Shown here in pieces: positions 1 to 9,997 of a DNA stretch of 64,000 bases. Position 1 is the first letter of the stretch. Every line of letters starts with the position of its first letter. This DNA is from Agrobacterium tumefaciens str. B6 (GTDB taxonomy: Bacteria > Pseudomonadota > Alphaproteobacteria > Rhizobiales > Rhizobiaceae): the NCBI RefSeq assembly GCF_001541315.1, contig NZ_LMVK01000012.1, forward strand, positions 434,001-498,000. Direction: 5' to 3'. The notes below the pieces were generated by a model. It was given only the letters and a program-made list of their open reading frames with translations, did no database searches and was not told the origin of the DNA. The translations under genes and the position numbers were made by a program.

Positions 1-377
1 TCATGAAGCAGTGCGTCGATCTTCTGTCCGGCAAGCATCGCATCGGCCCGGTCTCCTCGCTTGACGGCAAGGTGGTTCCGCCGAAGCGTGGCGAGATGAA
101 GCGTTCGATGGAAGCGCTGATCCACCACTTCAAGCTCTACACCGAAGGTTATCACGTACCGGCCGGCGAAGTTTACGCCGCTGTCGAAGCGCCGAAGGGC
201 GAATTCGGCGTCTATGTGGTCGCTGATGGTTCCAACAAGCCCTACCGCTGCAAGATCCGCGCTCCGGGCTACGCACACCTGCAGGCCATGGATTTCCTGT
301 GCAAGGGCCATCAGCTTGCTGACGTTACAGCCGTGCTCGGCTCCCTCGACATCGTGTTCGGGGAGGTCGACCGCTGA
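1..377 (+). CDS. nuoD: NADH-quinone oxidoreductase subunit D, C-terminal part (5' end outside window)
   Basis: This is the last 124 or so residues of the 49-kDa subunit of respiratory complex I, a peripheral-arm protein that helps form the quinone-binding pocket. The fragment contains the family segments [19 protein letters not shown] and [11 protein letters not shown] and ends in the typical DIVFGEVDR tail. The reading frame is open to base 1, so the gene begins upstream of the window, presumably after nuoA, nuoB and nuoC. Its stop codon overlaps the next start by one base (TGATG), which suggests translational coupling. Confidence 0.97.
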   Translation, partial: MKQCVDLLSGKHRIGPVSSLDGKVVPPKRGEMKRSMEALIHHFKLYTEGYHVPAGEVYAAVEAPKGEFGVYVVADGSNKPYRCKIRAPGYAHLQAMDFLCKGHQLADVTAVLGSLDIVFGEVDR

Positions 378-637
378 TGCGTCTGCCGCTGGCCATACCG
401 GCTTTTCTCGCTGCGATGTCGGCACCCGTTCTCGCCCAGACGGCGACGAGCGAGCCTGAGGTATCGCTGTCGAGCGGCGGCTCTTCGACCATCAAGCAGC
501 TTCTGTCATCGGGATACGAGATCAAGGCCTCGGTTCCCAATGGCAGCAAGTTCATCGTGTTCATGCAGAAAGACAAGGCGGCTTATGCCTGCGAATTCGT
601 CACGGTGGCGAGATCGCGTTGTGAGACGTTAAACTGA
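377..637 (+). CDS. small secreted or periplasmic protein inside the nuo operon, unknown function
   Basis: An 86-residue protein whose first 20 residues look like a Sec signal peptide ([20 protein letters not shown] followed by Q), so the mature part of about 66 residues should be periplasmic. The mature part has a Ser/Gly-rich stretch and then a compact segment with two cysteines (YACEFVTVARSRCETLN) that could form a disulfide. The start overlaps the nuoD stop (TGATG) and the stop lies 16 bases before nuoE, so it is cotranscribed with complex I genes. I do not recognise a named family. The signal peptide and tight spacing support a real gene; a role in complex I is only inferred from position. 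Confidence 0.8.
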   Translation: MRLPLAIPAFLAAMSAPVLAQTATSEPEVSLSSGGSSTIKQLLSSGYEIKASVPNGSKFIVFMQKDKAAYACEFVTVARSRCETLN

Positions 638-653
638 AAAGGCGTGAGGAAGT

Positions 654-1763
654 ATGTCCGTTCGTCGACTAGCCGAAGATCAGTTCCAGCCCGTGGCATT
701 TGCCTTTAACGCGGATAATACCGCATGGGCTGAAAAGACGATCCAGAAATATCCGGAGGGACGCCAGCAATCGGCGGTTATCCCGCTGCTTATGCGTGCG
801 CAGGAGCAGGACGGCTGGGTTACCCGCGCCGCCATCGAAAAAATCGCCGACATGCTGGATATGGCCTATATCCGCGTCATGGAAGTGGCGACCTTCTATA
901 CCCAGTTCCAGCTGAAGCCGGTCGGCACACGCGCCCATGTTCAGGTTTGCGGCACCACGCCCTGCATGCTGCGCGGCTCGGAAGCGCTGATGGATGTCTG
1001 CCGCAAGAAGATCCACCACGATCCGCTGCACACCAACGAGAGCGGCACGCTGTCCTGGGAAGAAGTGGAATGTCAGGGCGCCTGCGTCAACGCGCCGATG
1101 GTCATCATCTTCAAGGATGCCTATGAGGATCTGACGCCCGAGCGCCTGGAAGAGATCATCGACACGTTCGAGGCAGGCAAGGGCGACACGGTCAAGACCG
1201 GCCCCCAGATCGACCGTCACCAGTCGGTGCCCGTTGGCGGCCTGACGACGCTGACGGAAGAGATCAAGCCAGATCGCTCCAATCTCGACAAGCCTGCGGA
1301 AGCTCCGGCGGAAGCAGCCCCCGTTCTTCCTTCGAATGCCGCCAAGCCAAAGACGGACGCACCGGAAACCGATCCGAAGCTGAAGACGCCTGCGAACGAG
1401 CCCAAGGCTGCTGCGGAAAACGCAAAGGCAGGGGAACAGCAATCGGCAGGCAAGGAAGCGACAGCATCCAGACCGTCGCTTGAGTCAGCCGACCGTCCGG
1501 CAGGCATTGAAAAGCCCGCTGCGCCCGATGACCTGAAACTCATTTCAGGCGTTGGTCCGAAGATCGAAGGCACGCTTAACGAGCTCGGTATCTTCACCTA
1601 TGCGCAGATTGCCGGCTGGAAGAAGGCCGAGTGCGACTGGGTGGATGGTTATCTGAATTTCAAGGGCCGCATCGAACGCGATGAGTGGATCAAGCAGGCC
1701 GAGGCGCTCGCCAAGGGTGGCGAAGCCGAGTATATCAGGGTCTTCGGCAAGAAGCCGCGGTAA
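654..1763 (+). CDS. nuoE: NADH-quinone oxidoreductase subunit E with long C-terminal extension
   Basis: The 24-kDa subunit of the complex I NADH-oxidising module, which carries [2Fe-2S] cluster N1a. The ligands are visible as Cys99, Cys104, Cys140 and Cys144 (CGTTPC and CQGAC). The family core ends near residue 200. The protein is 369 residues, about twice the usual bacterial length: residues about 205-300 form an Ala/Pro/Lys/Glu-rich linker, and residues about 302-365 form a helix-hairpin-helix-like domain (DLKLISGVGPKIEGTLNELG). Similar tails occur in other rhizobial NuoE proteins and on some ribosomal L21 proteins. The start at 654 follows a GAGGAAG ribosome-binding site. nuoF starts 10 bases downstream. 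Confidence 0.97.
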   Translation: MSVRRLAEDQFQPVAFAFNADNTAWAEKTIQKYPEGRQQSAVIPLLMRAQEQDGWVTRAAIEKIADMLDMAYIRVMEVATFYTQFQLKPVGTRAHVQVCGTTPCMLRGSEALMDVCRKKIHHDPLHTNESGTLSWEEVECQGACVNAPMVIIFKDAYEDLTPERLEEIIDTFEAGKGDTVKTGPQIDRHQSVPVGGLTTLTEEIKPDRSNLDKPAEAPAEAAPVLPSNAAKPKTDAPETDPKLKTPANEPKAAAENAKAGEQQSAGKEATASRPSLESADRPAGIEKPAAPDDLKLISGVGPKIEGTLNELGIFTYAQIAGWKKAECDWVDGYLNFKGRIERDEWIKQAEALAKGGEAEYIRVFGKKPR

Positions 1764-1773
1764 AGGGTGAAGC

Positions 1774-3078
1774 ATGTTAAAAGATCAGGATCGCATCTTT
1801 ACCAATCTCTACGGCCTCAAGGACAAGTCCCTGAAGGGCGTGAGGGCGCGCGGCCACTGGGATGGCACCAAGCAGATCATCGAAAAGGGTCGTGACTGGA
1901 TCATCAATGAGATGAAGGCTTCCGGCCTTCGCGGTCGCGGCGGCGCAGGCTTCCCGACGGGTCTCAAGTGGTCCTTCATGCCCAAGGAAAGCGACGGCCG
2001 TCCGCATTATCTCGTGGTCAACGCCGACGAATCCGAGCCCGGCACCTGCAAGGACCGCGAAATCCTGCGCAACGATCCGCATACGCTGATCGAAGGCTGC
2101 GTGATCGCCGGTTTCGCCATGGGTGCGCACACTGCCTATATCTACGTACGCGGCGAATATATGCGCGAACGTGAGGCGCTTCAGGCCGCCATCGACGAAT
2201 GTTACGATGCCGGCCTGCTCGGCAAGAACAACAAGAACGGCTGGGATTTCGACATCTACGTCCATCACGGCGCAGGTGCCTATATCTGCGGCGAAGAGAC
2301 GGCCCTGCTCGAAAGCCTCGAGGGCAAGAAGGGCCAGCCGCGCCTGAAGCCGCCGTTCCCGGCCAATATGGGTCTTTACGGTTGCCCGACGACCGTCAAC
2401 AACGTCGAATCCATCGCCGTTGCTCCGACGATTCTGCGCCGAGGTGCGGCATGGTTCTCGTCTATCGGCCGTCCGAACAATGTCGGCACCAAGCTGTTCA
2501 TGGTCTCTGGCCATGTCGAGCGTCCATGCACCTTCGAAGATGCGTTGGGCCTGTCCTTCCGTGAACTGATCGAACACCATTGCGGTGGCATTCGCGGCGG
2601 CTGGGACAATCTGCTTGGCGTCATCCCCGGCGGCGCATCCTGCCCCATCGTGCGCGGTGAGGACATGAAGGACGCCATCATGGACTTCGACGGCATGCGC
2701 GAAGTGAAGTCGTCCTTCGGCACCGGCGGCATGATCGTCATGGACAAGTCCACCGACGTCATCAAGGCGATCGCCCGCATCGCGGCGTTCTTCAAGCATG
2801 AAAGCTGCGGCCAGTGCACGCCGTGCCGTGAAGGCACCGGCTGGATGTGGCGCGTGCTGGAACGCATGGTGAAGGGCAACGCGCAGAAGCGCGAAATCGA
2901 CATGCTGTTCGAAGTGACGAAGCAGATTGAAGGCCACACCATCTGTGCTCTCGGCGACGCCGCCGCATGGCCGGTACAGGCGCTGATCCGCAATTTCCGT
3001 CCGGAAATCGAAAAGCGCATCGACCAATATACCTACAGGGCCATGGATGATGGCGCTGTTCTGGAAGCTGCCGAATAA
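1774..3078 (+). CDS. nuoF: NADH-quinone oxidoreductase subunit F (NADH- and FMN-binding)
   Basis: The 51-kDa subunit of complex I, where NADH reduces FMN. It is 434 residues, the normal length. The glycine-rich FMN site [13 protein letters not shown] is at about 51-63, the NADH-site segment [19 protein letters not shown] at about 172-190, and the N3 [4Fe-4S] motif [13 protein letters not shown] with the later Cys in ICALGD lies towards the C terminus. It sits between nuoE and nuoG. A 156-base gap with a strong hairpin separates it from nuoG, unlike the tight spacing elsewhere in the operon. Confidence 0.98.
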   Translation: MLKDQDRIFTNLYGLKDKSLKGVRARGHWDGTKQIIEKGRDWIINEMKASGLRGRGGAGFPTGLKWSFMPKESDGRPHYLVVNADESEPGTCKDREILRNDPHTLIEGCVIAGFAMGAHTAYIYVRGEYMREREALQAAIDECYDAGLLGKNNKNGWDFDIYVHHGAGAYICGEETALLESLEGKKGQPRLKPPFPANMGLYGCPTTVNNVESIAVAPTILRRGAAWFSSIGRPNNVGTKLFMVSGHVERPCTFEDALGLSFRELIEHHCGGIRGGWDNLLGVIPGGASCPIVRGEDMKDAIMDFDGMREVKSSFGTGGMIVMDKSTDVIKAIARIAAFFKHESCGQCTPCREGTGWMWRVLERMVKGNAQKREIDMLFEVTKQIEGHTICALGDAAAWPVQALIRNFRPEIEKRIDQYTYRAMDDGAVLEAAE

Positions 3079-3098
3079 GCTTTTCGCAGTTTGCATGC

Positions 3099-3121
3099 GG
3101 CGCGGGGATGATCCCGGCGCC
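3099..3121 (+). other. intercistronic hairpin between nuoF and nuoG
   Basis: GGCGC-G-GGGAT-G-ATCCC-G-GCGCC forms an almost perfect stem (3099-3109 with 3111-3121) with one G-G mismatch. No T-run follows, so it is not a standard terminator. An mRNA-processing or stability element is possible. Its core, GCGCGGGGATGATCC at 3100-3114, recurs exactly in another hairpin at 20323-20337. Confidence 0.55.
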
Positions 3122-3234
3122 GGAAAACCATGAAGCGCCTGACCGACGAGATGAAGTGTCGGGCGCGATTAAGGATTTGTTGCGGACCGTGTGAGAGACA
3201 CGGGACGAACAGGCAACAGGACGTAAGTAGAACC

Positions 3235-5316
3235 ATGGCAAAGCTCAAGGTTGACGGTAAAGAGATCGAGGTTCCGGATCATTTCACGCTGTTGCAGGCG
3301 TGCGAGGAGGCTGGTGCTGAAGTTCCGCGCTTTTGTTTTCATGAGCGCTTGTCGGTCGCGGGTAACTGCCGCATGTGTCTCATCGAGGTGAAGGGCGGAC
3401 CGCCCAAGCCCGCCGCATCCTGCGCCATGGGCGTGCGCGACGTTCGCGGCGGCCCGAATGGTGAATTGCCTGAAGTTTTCACCAACACGCCGATGGTCAA
3501 GAAGGCCCGCGAAGGCGTGATGGAGTTCCTTCTCATCAACCACCCGCTCGATTGCCCGATCTGCGACCAGGGCGGCGAATGCGACCTGCAGGACCAGGCT
3601 ATGGCCTTCGGTATCGCCGGTTCGCGTTACGCGGAAAACAAGCGTGCGGTTGAAGACAAATATATCGGCCCGCTCGTCAAGACAGTGATGAACCGCTGCA
3701 TCCACTGCACGCGCTGCGTCCGTTTCACAACGGAAGTTGCCGGCATCGCCGAACTCGGCCTCATCGGCCGCGGCGAGGACGCTGAAATCACCACCTATCT
3801 CGAGCAGGCTATGACCTCCGAGCTTCAGGGCAACGTCGTCGATCTTTGCCCGGTCGGTGCGCTCACCTCGAAGCCTTTCGCTTTCACTGCCCGTCCGTGG
3901 GAACTGAACAAGACCGAAACCATCGACGTGATGGACGCTCTCGGTTCGGCAATCCGCGTCGATACCCGTGGCCGCGAAGTCATGCGCGTCATGCCGCGTG
4001 TCAACGAGGCAATCAACGAAGAGTGGATCTCCGACAAGAGCCGCTTCATCTGGGACGGCCTGAAGACGCAGCGTCTCGACCGCCCTTACGTCCGCAAGGA
4101 TGGCCGCTTGCAGCCCGCAAGCTGGGGCGAAGCCTTCGGCGCTATCAAGCAGGCGGTTGCCGCGACCAGCGGCAGCAAGATCGGCGCGATTGCCGGTGAC
4201 CTTGCTTCCGTCGAGGAAATGTTCGCGCTGAAGTCGCTTCTGGCGTCGCTCGGCTCGGCCAATGTCGATTGCCGTCAGGATGGCGCAGCGCTTGATCCGT
4301 CTTTGGGTCGCGCCAGCTACCTGTTCAATTCCACAATCGAAGGCATCGAGCACGCGGATGCGCTGCTGATCGTCGGCGCCAACCCGCGTTATGAAGCGGC
4401 CGTGCTCAATGCACGTATCCGCAAGCGCTGGCGTCGCGGTGGTTTCCCGATCGGCGTGATCGGCGAAGCCGGTGAGCTGCGGTACAACTACGAATATCTA
4501 GGCTCCGGCGCTGAAACGCTTTCCGATCTCGCCAATGGCTCTCACAGCTTCGTTGAGAAGCTGAAGTCCGCAAAGAACCCGCTGATCATCATCGGCCAGG
4601 GCGCTCTGGCACGCGCCGATGGTGCAGCCGTTCTCGCGGCTGCTGCGAAGCTTGCCGTTTCGGTTGGCGCAATCAGCGAAGAGTGGAACGGCTTCTCGGT
4701 GCTTCACACTGCCGCTGCCCGCGTCGGTGGTCTCGACATCGGCTTCGTGCCGGGCGAGGGCGGTGTTGCTGCTGCCGAAATGGTAACGTCCATGGACGTT
4801 CTCTTCCTGCTCGGCGCCGATGAAATCGACCTGTCGAACAAGGGCGCCAAGTTCACCGTCTACATCGGCAGCCACGGCGATCATGGCGCGATGAACGCCG
4901 ACGTCATCCTTCCGGGTGCGGCCTATACCGAAAAATCCGGTATCTGGGTCAACACCGAAGGCCGCGTTCAGGTGGGCAACCGCGCCGGTTTCGCACCGGG
5001 CGAGGCCCGTGAAGACTGGGCGATCCTGCGTGCGCTTTCCGACGTGCTCGGCAAGAAGCTGCCGTTCGATTCGCTGTCGGCGCTGCGCGGCCAGCTTTAT
5101 GTCGCGCATCCGCATCTGGCGGAAACCGATGAGATCGTTGCCGGCAACGGCGCGGATGTCGAGGCACTTGCCGCTCGCGCGGGCAGCCTCAATAAGTCTG
5201 CGTTTGCCTCGCCGGTAAAAGACTTTTATTTGACGAACCCGATTGCGCGCGCATCCGCCGTCATGGCCGAGTGTTCCGCATTGGCCCGCAACAATTTCCA
5301 GGCTGCGGCAGAGTAA
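3235..5316 (+). CDS. nuoG: NADH-quinone oxidoreductase subunit G
   Basis: The 75-kDa iron-sulfur subunit of complex I, 693 residues. The N-terminal ferredoxin domain binds [2Fe-2S] N1b through Cys34, Cys45, Cys48 and Cys63. Next come the His-ligated N5 motif (HPLDCPICDQGGECDLQ) and the N4 motif (CIHCTRC with a later CPVGAL). The remainder is a degenerate molybdopterin-oxidoreductase fold. An open frame extends upstream to 3130, but MAKLKVDGKEIEV at 3235 matches the usual family start and the upstream residues (Cys/Arg-rich) do not look like protein. Confidence 0.97.
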   Translation: MAKLKVDGKEIEVPDHFTLLQACEEAGAEVPRFCFHERLSVAGNCRMCLIEVKGGPPKPAASCAMGVRDVRGGPNGELPEVFTNTPMVKKAREGVMEFLLINHPLDCPICDQGGECDLQDQAMAFGIAGSRYAENKRAVEDKYIGPLVKTVMNRCIHCTRCVRFTTEVAGIAELGLIGRGEDAEITTYLEQAMTSELQGNVVDLCPVGALTSKPFAFTARPWELNKTETIDVMDALGSAIRVDTRGREVMRVMPRVNEAINEEWISDKSRFIWDGLKTQRLDRPYVRKDGRLQPASWGEAFGAIKQAVAATSGSKIGAIAGDLASVEEMFALKSLLASLGSANVDCRQDGAALDPSLGRASYLFNSTIEGIEHADALLIVGANPRYEAAVLNARIRKRWRRGGFPIGVIGEAGELRYNYEYLGSGAETLSDLANGSHSFVEKLKSAKNPLIIIGQGALARADGAAVLAAAAKLAVSVGAISEEWNGFSVLHTAAARVGGLDIGFVPGEGGVAAAEMVTSMDVLFLLGADEIDLSNKGAKFTVYIGSHGDHGAMNADVILPGAAYTEKSGIWVNTEGRVQVGNRAGFAPGEAREDWAILRALSDVLGKKLPFDSLSALRGQLYVAHPHLAETDEIVAGNGADVEALAARAGSLNKSAFASPVKDFYLTNPIARASAVMAECSALARNNFQAAAE

Positions 5317-5328
5317 GGGTAGGGGATT

Positions 5329-6375
5329 ATGGAATCGTTTTTCTGGAGCTACGTCTGGCCCGCGCTGATCATGGTCGGCCAGTCCCTGCTGCTTCTCGTT
5401 TGCCTTCTGGTGGCCATCGCCTTCCTTCTGCTTGCCGACCGCAAGGTCTGGGCAGCCGTGCAGCTGCGCCGTGGTCCGAACGTGGTTGGTCCCTTCGGTC
5501 TCTTCCAGTCCTTCGCCGACCTTTTGAAGTTCATCCTCAAGGAACCGGTCATTCCGGCCGGCGCCAACAAGGCCGTCTTCCTTCTGGCGCCGCTGGTCGC
5601 CGTGACGCTGGCGCTTGCCACCTATGCCGTCATTCCGTTCAATGAAGGCTGGGTCGTCGCCAATATCAATGTCGGCATCCTCTACATCTTCGCGATTTCC
5701 TCGCTTGAAGTGTACGGTATCATCATGGGCGGTTGGGCTTCCAACTCGAAGTATCCGTTCCTCGGCGCGCTTCGTTCCGCCGCGCAGATGGTGTCCTATG
5801 AAGTGTCGATCGGCCTCGTCATCGTCACCGTGCTGCTCTGCGTCGGTTCGCTGAACCTGACGGATATCGTGCTTGCCCAGAAGACCGGCCTTGGTACGAT
5901 GCTCGGCCTGCCGGCCTCGTTCCTCGACTGGCACTGGCTGTCGCTGTTCCCGATGTTCATCGTGTTCTTCATCTCGGGCCTTGCCGAAACCAACCGTCCG
6001 CCCTTCGACCTTCCGGAAGCGGAATCGGAACTGGTTGCCGGTCACATGGTCGAATATGGCTCGACGCCTTACATGATGTTCATGCTCGGCGAATATGCTG
6101 CGATCGTTCTGATCTGCTGCCTGACGACGATCCTGTTCATGGGCGGCTGGCTGCCGATCGTGGATGTGTGGTTCCTGAACTGGGTTCCGGGCATTGTCTG
6201 GTTCGCGCTCAAGGGCTGCATGGTCTTCTTCATGATCGCGCTGACCAAGGCTTTCGTTCCGCGTTATCGTTATGACCAGCTCATGCGCCTCGGCTGGAAG
6301 GTGTTCCTGCCGCTGTCGCTCGCCATGGTCGTTATTGTTGCATTCGTATTGAAGCTGACGGGGTGGGCCGGTTGA
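5329..6375 (+). CDS. nuoH: NADH-quinone oxidoreductase subunit H
   Basis: The ND1-type membrane subunit of complex I, 348 residues, about eight transmembrane helices. It joins the peripheral arm to the membrane arm and forms part of the quinone channel. The conserved acidic loop [20 protein letters not shown], lining the quinone site, is intact. A GTAGGGG sequence lies just before the start, 12 bases after the nuoG stop. Confidence 0.98.
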   Translation: MESFFWSYVWPALIMVGQSLLLLVCLLVAIAFLLLADRKVWAAVQLRRGPNVVGPFGLFQSFADLLKFILKEPVIPAGANKAVFLLAPLVAVTLALATYAVIPFNEGWVVANINVGILYIFAISSLEVYGIIMGGWASNSKYPFLGALRSAAQMVSYEVSIGLVIVTVLLCVGSLNLTDIVLAQKTGLGTMLGLPASFLDWHWLSLFPMFIVFFISGLAETNRPPFDLPEAESELVAGHMVEYGSTPYMMFMLGEYAAIVLICCLTTILFMGGWLPIVDVWFLNWVPGIVWFALKGCMVFFMIALTKAFVPRYRYDQLMRLGWKVFLPLSLAMVVIVAFVLKLTGWAG

Positions 6376-6411
6376 TGTCCGTACGCCTCGCTCAGAAATC
6401 TGGAGTTTGAG

Positions 6412-6903
6412 ATGGCAAGCCTTTCCCAAGCCGTCAATTCACTGTTCCTCAAGGAGTTCGTCGGTGCGATCTTCCTGACGATGCGCCACTTCTTCAAACA
6501 GAAGGCGACGGTGAACTATCCCTTTGAAAAGGGCCCGGTCTCTCCGCGCTTTCGCGGCGAACATGCGCTGCGCCGTTATCCCAACGGTGAGGAACGCTGC
6601 ATCGCCTGCAAGCTGTGTGAAGCTATCTGTCCTGCTCAGGCGATCACCATCGAAGCCGGCCCGCGCCGCAACGACGGCACCCGCCGCACGGTGCGTTACG
6701 ACATCGACATGGTGAAGTGCATCTATTGCGGCTTCTGCCAGGAAGCCTGCCCGGTCGACGCCATCGTCGAAGGCCCGAACTTCGAATTCGCGACGGAAAC
6801 CCGCGAGGAGCTTTATTTCGACAAGCAGAAGCTTCTCGACAATGGCGACCGCTGGGAGCGTGAAATCGCACGCAACCTCGCACTGGATGCGCCTTACCGT
6901 TAA
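6412..6903 (+). CDS. nuoI: NADH-quinone oxidoreductase subunit I
   Basis: The TYKY ferredoxin-like subunit of complex I, 163 residues. Two complete [4Fe-4S] motifs, [12 protein letters not shown] and [12 protein letters not shown], hold clusters N6a and N6b, which pass electrons to N2. The N terminus ([14 protein letters not shown]) is the amphipathic segment that lies along the membrane. It is preceded by a GGAG ribosome-binding site and followed by a 136-base gap with a hairpin. Confidence 0.98.
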   Translation: MASLSQAVNSLFLKEFVGAIFLTMRHFFKQKATVNYPFEKGPVSPRFRGEHALRRYPNGEERCIACKLCEAICPAQAITIEAGPRRNDGTRRTVRYDIDMVKCIYCGFCQEACPVDAIVEGPNFEFATETREELYFDKQKLLDNGDRWEREIARNLALDAPYR

Positions 6904-6914
6904 GGCGCAACCGT

Positions 6915-6938
6915 CTTTCCGGGGGAGCCTCCGGAAAG
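6915..6938 (+). other. intercistronic hairpin between nuoI and nuoJ
   Basis: CTTTCCGG (6915-6922) pairs perfectly with CCGGAAAG (6931-6938) across an 8-base loop. There is no T-run, and the operon continues on the same strand, so a transcript-processing or mRNA-stability role is more likely than termination. It separates the peripheral-arm genes from the membrane-arm genes. Confidence 0.5.
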
Positions 6939-7039
6939 CGATGAAAAGTAAAATGCCTGCGCGGTTTTCGCCGGCGGGGACGAAACGGGTGAGGGGGCTT
7001 TGGGCCATCTTCTCCCGATGAGGACAAGAAGGCACCAAG

Positions 7040-7654
7040 ATGGGTCTGCACGCTGTATTCTTTTATATATTCGCTTTCGTCGCCGTGGCGTCTGCGTTCA
7101 TGGTCATTGCATCGAAGAACCCTGTTCATTCGGTGCTGTTTCTGATTTTGACCTTCTTCAACGCAGCCGCGCTGTTCCTGCTGACGGGAGCCGAGTTCCT
7201 CGGCATGATCCTGCTGGTGGTTTATGTCGGCGCTGTCGCGGTGCTCTTCCTCTTCGTCGTCATGATGCTGGATGTGGATTTTGCGGAGCTGCGCTCCGGC
7301 GTGCTGCAATACGCCCCGATCGGCGCGCTGATCGGCGTCATCCTCGCGGCGGAGCTGATCGTCGTTGTCGGCGGCAGCGTGCTCAACCCGCAGGCGGCGA
7401 AATCGATCACCATGCCGATCCCGCCGGTGACCGAGCGCACCAATACGGCCGCGCTGGGTGATGTGCTCTATACCAATTACATCTACTTCTTCCAGCTCGC
7501 CGGTCTCGTGCTGCTGGTGGCCATGATCGGCGCCATCGTGCTGACGCTGCGTCATCGCACTGACATCAAGCGGCAGGATGTATCCACGCAGGTCGGCCGT
7601 GACCCGAAGACCGCCGTCACCACGGTCAAGGTCAAGCCGGGTCAGGGCATCTGA
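7040..7654 (+). CDS. nuoJ: NADH-quinone oxidoreductase subunit J
   Basis: The ND6-type membrane subunit of complex I, 204 residues, with five predicted transmembrane helices and a polar C-terminal tail. The segment [21 protein letters not shown] and the following [20 protein letters not shown] are characteristic, including the pi-bulge helix TM3 that couples quinone chemistry to proton pumping. nuoK follows after 29 bases. Confidence 0.97.
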   Translation: MGLHAVFFYIFAFVAVASAFMVIASKNPVHSVLFLILTFFNAAALFLLTGAEFLGMILLVVYVGAVAVLFLFVVMMLDVDFAELRSGVLQYAPIGALIGVILAAELIVVVGGSVLNPQAAKSITMPIPPVTERTNTAALGDVLYTNYIYFFQLAGLVLLVAMIGAIVLTLRHRTDIKRQDVSTQVGRDPKTAVTTVKVKPGQGI

Positions 7655-7683
7655 AGGCGCGAACGGATTCAAGGAAACACAAT

Positions 7684-7992
7684 ATGGTAATCGGTCTTTC
7701 CCACTATCTGACGGTCAGCGCCATTCTCTTCACGATCGGCGTGTTCGGCATCTTCCTCAACCGGAAGAACGTCATCGTCATCCTCATGTCGATCGAGCTC
7801 ATCCTGTTGGCGGTCAACATCAACATGGTGGCGTTCTCGGCTTTCCTGAACGACATCGTCGGCCAGGTCTTCGCACTTTTCATTCTGACCGTCGCAGCCG
7901 CCGAAGCGGCCATCGGTCTTGCAATACTCGTTGTCTTCTACCGCAACCGCGGATCGATCGCCGTCGAAGACGTCAATATGATGAAGGGCTGA
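7684..7992 (+). CDS. nuoK: NADH-quinone oxidoreductase subunit K
   Basis: The ND4L-type subunit of complex I, 102 residues with three transmembrane helices, the usual size. Conserved membrane-embedded glutamates are present in [14 protein letters not shown] and in [10 protein letters not shown]; they belong to the hydrophilic axis for proton movement. nuoL starts 7 bases after its stop. Confidence 0.98.
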   Translation: MVIGLSHYLTVSAILFTIGVFGIFLNRKNVIVILMSIELILLAVNINMVAFSAFLNDIVGQVFALFILTVAAAEAAIGLAILVVFYRNRGSIAVEDVNMMKG

Positions 7993-7999
7993 TAAGGCT

Positions 8000-9997
8000 A
8001 TGATCTACAAGGCTATCGTCTTTCTTCCTCTGATCGGCTTCCTGATCGCCGGCCTGTTTGGCCGGTCGATCGGCGCCAAGGCTTCGGAATATGTCACCAC
8101 CGGTCTGATGATCGTGGTCGCCATCCTGTCATGGATCGTCTTCTTCAGTGTCGCGCTTGCCCATGGCGAGCCGGGCGAGGTGATCAAGGTCACCGTGCTG
8201 CGCTGGATCCAGTCCGGCGGCATCGACGTCGAATGGGCGTTCCGCATCGATACGCTGACGGCCGTCATGTTCGTCGTCGTCAACACGGTCTCGACGCTGG
8301 TGCACCTCTATTCGATCGGATACATGCACCATGATCCGCATCGTCCGCGCTTCTTCGCCTATCTGTCGCTCTTCACCTTCGCCATGCTGATGCTGGTGAC
8401 CTCCGACAACCTGCTGCAGATGTTCTTCGGCTGGGAAGGCGTTGGTCTGGCGTCCTATCTGCTGATCGGCTTCTGGTTCAAGAAGCCTTCCGCTTCGGCT
8501 GCGGCCATGAAGGCCTTCATCGTCAACCGCGTCGGCGACTTTGGTTTCATCCTCGGTATTGGCGGCGTGTTCGTGTTGTTCGGCTCGATCAATCTCGAAA
8601 CCATCTTCGCCGCTGCCAGCACCTATCTGCCGGCCGAAGGTGCCGCTTCCACAGAAACCGTCATCAACCTGTTCGGCATGCAGCTGGACAAGGCCAATGC
8701 GATGACGGGCGTCTGCCTGCTGCTCTTCATGGGCGCGATGGGTAAATCGGCGCAGTTCCTGCTGCACACCTGGCTGCCGGACGCGATGGAAGGCCCGACC
8801 CCGGTGTCTGCCCTCATTCACGCCGCAACCATGGTTACCGCCGGCGTCTTCCTCGTCGCCCGCATGTCGCCGCTGTTCGAACTGTCGCATGACGCGCTTA
8901 CCGTCGTGACGCTGATCGGCGCGATCACCGCCTTCTTCGCGGCGACCGTTGGTCTCGTACAGAACGATATCAAGCGCGTGATTGCCTATTCGACCTGCTC
9001 GCAGCTTGGTTACATGTTCGTGGCGCTCGGCGTCGGCGCTTATGGTGCTGCCGTGTTCCACCTCTTCACACACGCCTTCTTCAAGGCCCTGTTGTTCTTG
9101 TGCGCCGGTTCGGTTATCCACGCCGTCGATGGCGAGCAGGACATGCGTTACATGGGCGGCCTGCGCAAGCATATCCCGATCACCTTCTGGACCATGACCG
9201 TTGGCACGCTGGCGCTGACCGGCGTCGGGATCCCGGGCACGATGATCGGTTTTGCCGGCTTCTTCTCGAAGGACGTCATCATCGAATCCGCTTACGCGTC
9301 CCATTCGGTTCTCTCGGGCGTCGCCTTCACGCTGCTGGTCATCGCCGCGCTGTTCACCAGCTTCTACTCCTGGCGTCTGGCCTTCATGACCTTCTTCGGC
9401 AAGCCGCGCGCTTCGGCCGACGTGATGCACCATGTGCATGAATCGCCGATGGTCATGCTGATCCCGCTCTTCATCCTCACCGTTGGCGCGATCTTTGCCG
9501 GTGTGGCCTTCGAAGGTTATTTCTTCGGCCATGAATATGCCGAATTCTGGAAGGGCGCCCTGTTCACGCTTCCGGAAAATGAAATCCTCGAAGAGTTCCA
9601 CCATGTTCCGCTGTGGGTGAAGTGGAGCCCGTTCTTCGCCATGGCGCTTGGTTTCGTGACCGCATGGTACATGTACATCAAGTCGCCGGAGACGCCGAAG
9701 CGTCTGGCCGAGACCCATCGCGGCCTCTACCAGTTCCTTCTCAACAAGTGGTACTTCGACGAACTCTATGACTTCCTCTTCGTTCGCTCCGCAAAGGCGC
9801 TTGGCCGCTTCCTGTGGAAGAAGGGCGACGTCGCCGTCATCGACCACTATGGACCGAACGGCATTGCAGCGCGTGTGGTTGACGTGACCAACCGCATGGT
9901 CCGCCTGCAATCCGGTTACCTTTATCACTATGCCTTTGCGATGCTGATCGGCATCGCGGCGCTTGTCACCTGGATGATGCTCGGGAGTGCCCTCTGA
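8000..9997 (+). CDS. nuoL: NADH-quinone oxidoreductase subunit L
   Basis: The distal antiporter-like proton-pumping subunit of complex I, 665 residues with about 14-16 transmembrane helices and the long lateral helix at its C terminus. The proton-antiporter family signatures [38 protein letters not shown] and [17 protein letters not shown] are all intact. Its final base is shared with the nuoM start, so the two are translationally coupled. Confidence 0.98.
   Translation: MIYKAIVFLPLIGFLIAGLFGRSIGAKASEYVTTGLMIVVAILSWIVFFSVALAHGEPGEVIKVTVLRWIQSGGIDVEWAFRIDTLTAVMFVVVNTVSTLVHLYSIGYMHHDPHRPRFFAYLSLFTFAMLMLVTSDNLLQMFFGWEGVGLASYLLIGFWFKKPSASAAAMKAFIVNRVGDFGFILGIGGVFVLFGSINLETIFAAASTYLPAEGAASTETVINLFGMQLDKANAMTGVCLLLFMGAMGKSAQFLLHTWLPDAMEGPTPVSALIHAATMVTAGVFLVARMSPLFELSHDALTVVTLIGAITAFFAATVGLVQNDIKRVIAYSTCSQLGYMFVALGVGAYGAAVFHLFTHAFFKALLFLCAGSVIHAVDGEQDMRYMGGLRKHIPITFWTMTVGTLALTGVGIPGTMIGFAGFFSKDVIIESAYASHSVLSGVAFTLLVIAALFTSFYSWRLAFMTFFGKPRASADVMHHVHESPMVMLIPLFILTVGAIFAGVAFEGYFFGHEYAEFWKGALFTLPENEILEEFHHVPLWVKWSPFFAMALGFVTAWYMYIKSPETPKRLAETHRGLYQFLLNKWYFDELYDFLFVRSAKALGRFLWKKGDVAVIDHYGPNGIAARVVDVTNRMVRLQSGYLYHYAFAMLIGIAALVTWMMLGSAL

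Noticed and set aside
4498..6429. 643-codon minus-strand open frame across nuoG and nuoH
   Set aside because: Antisense to two intact complex I genes, without recognisable domains.
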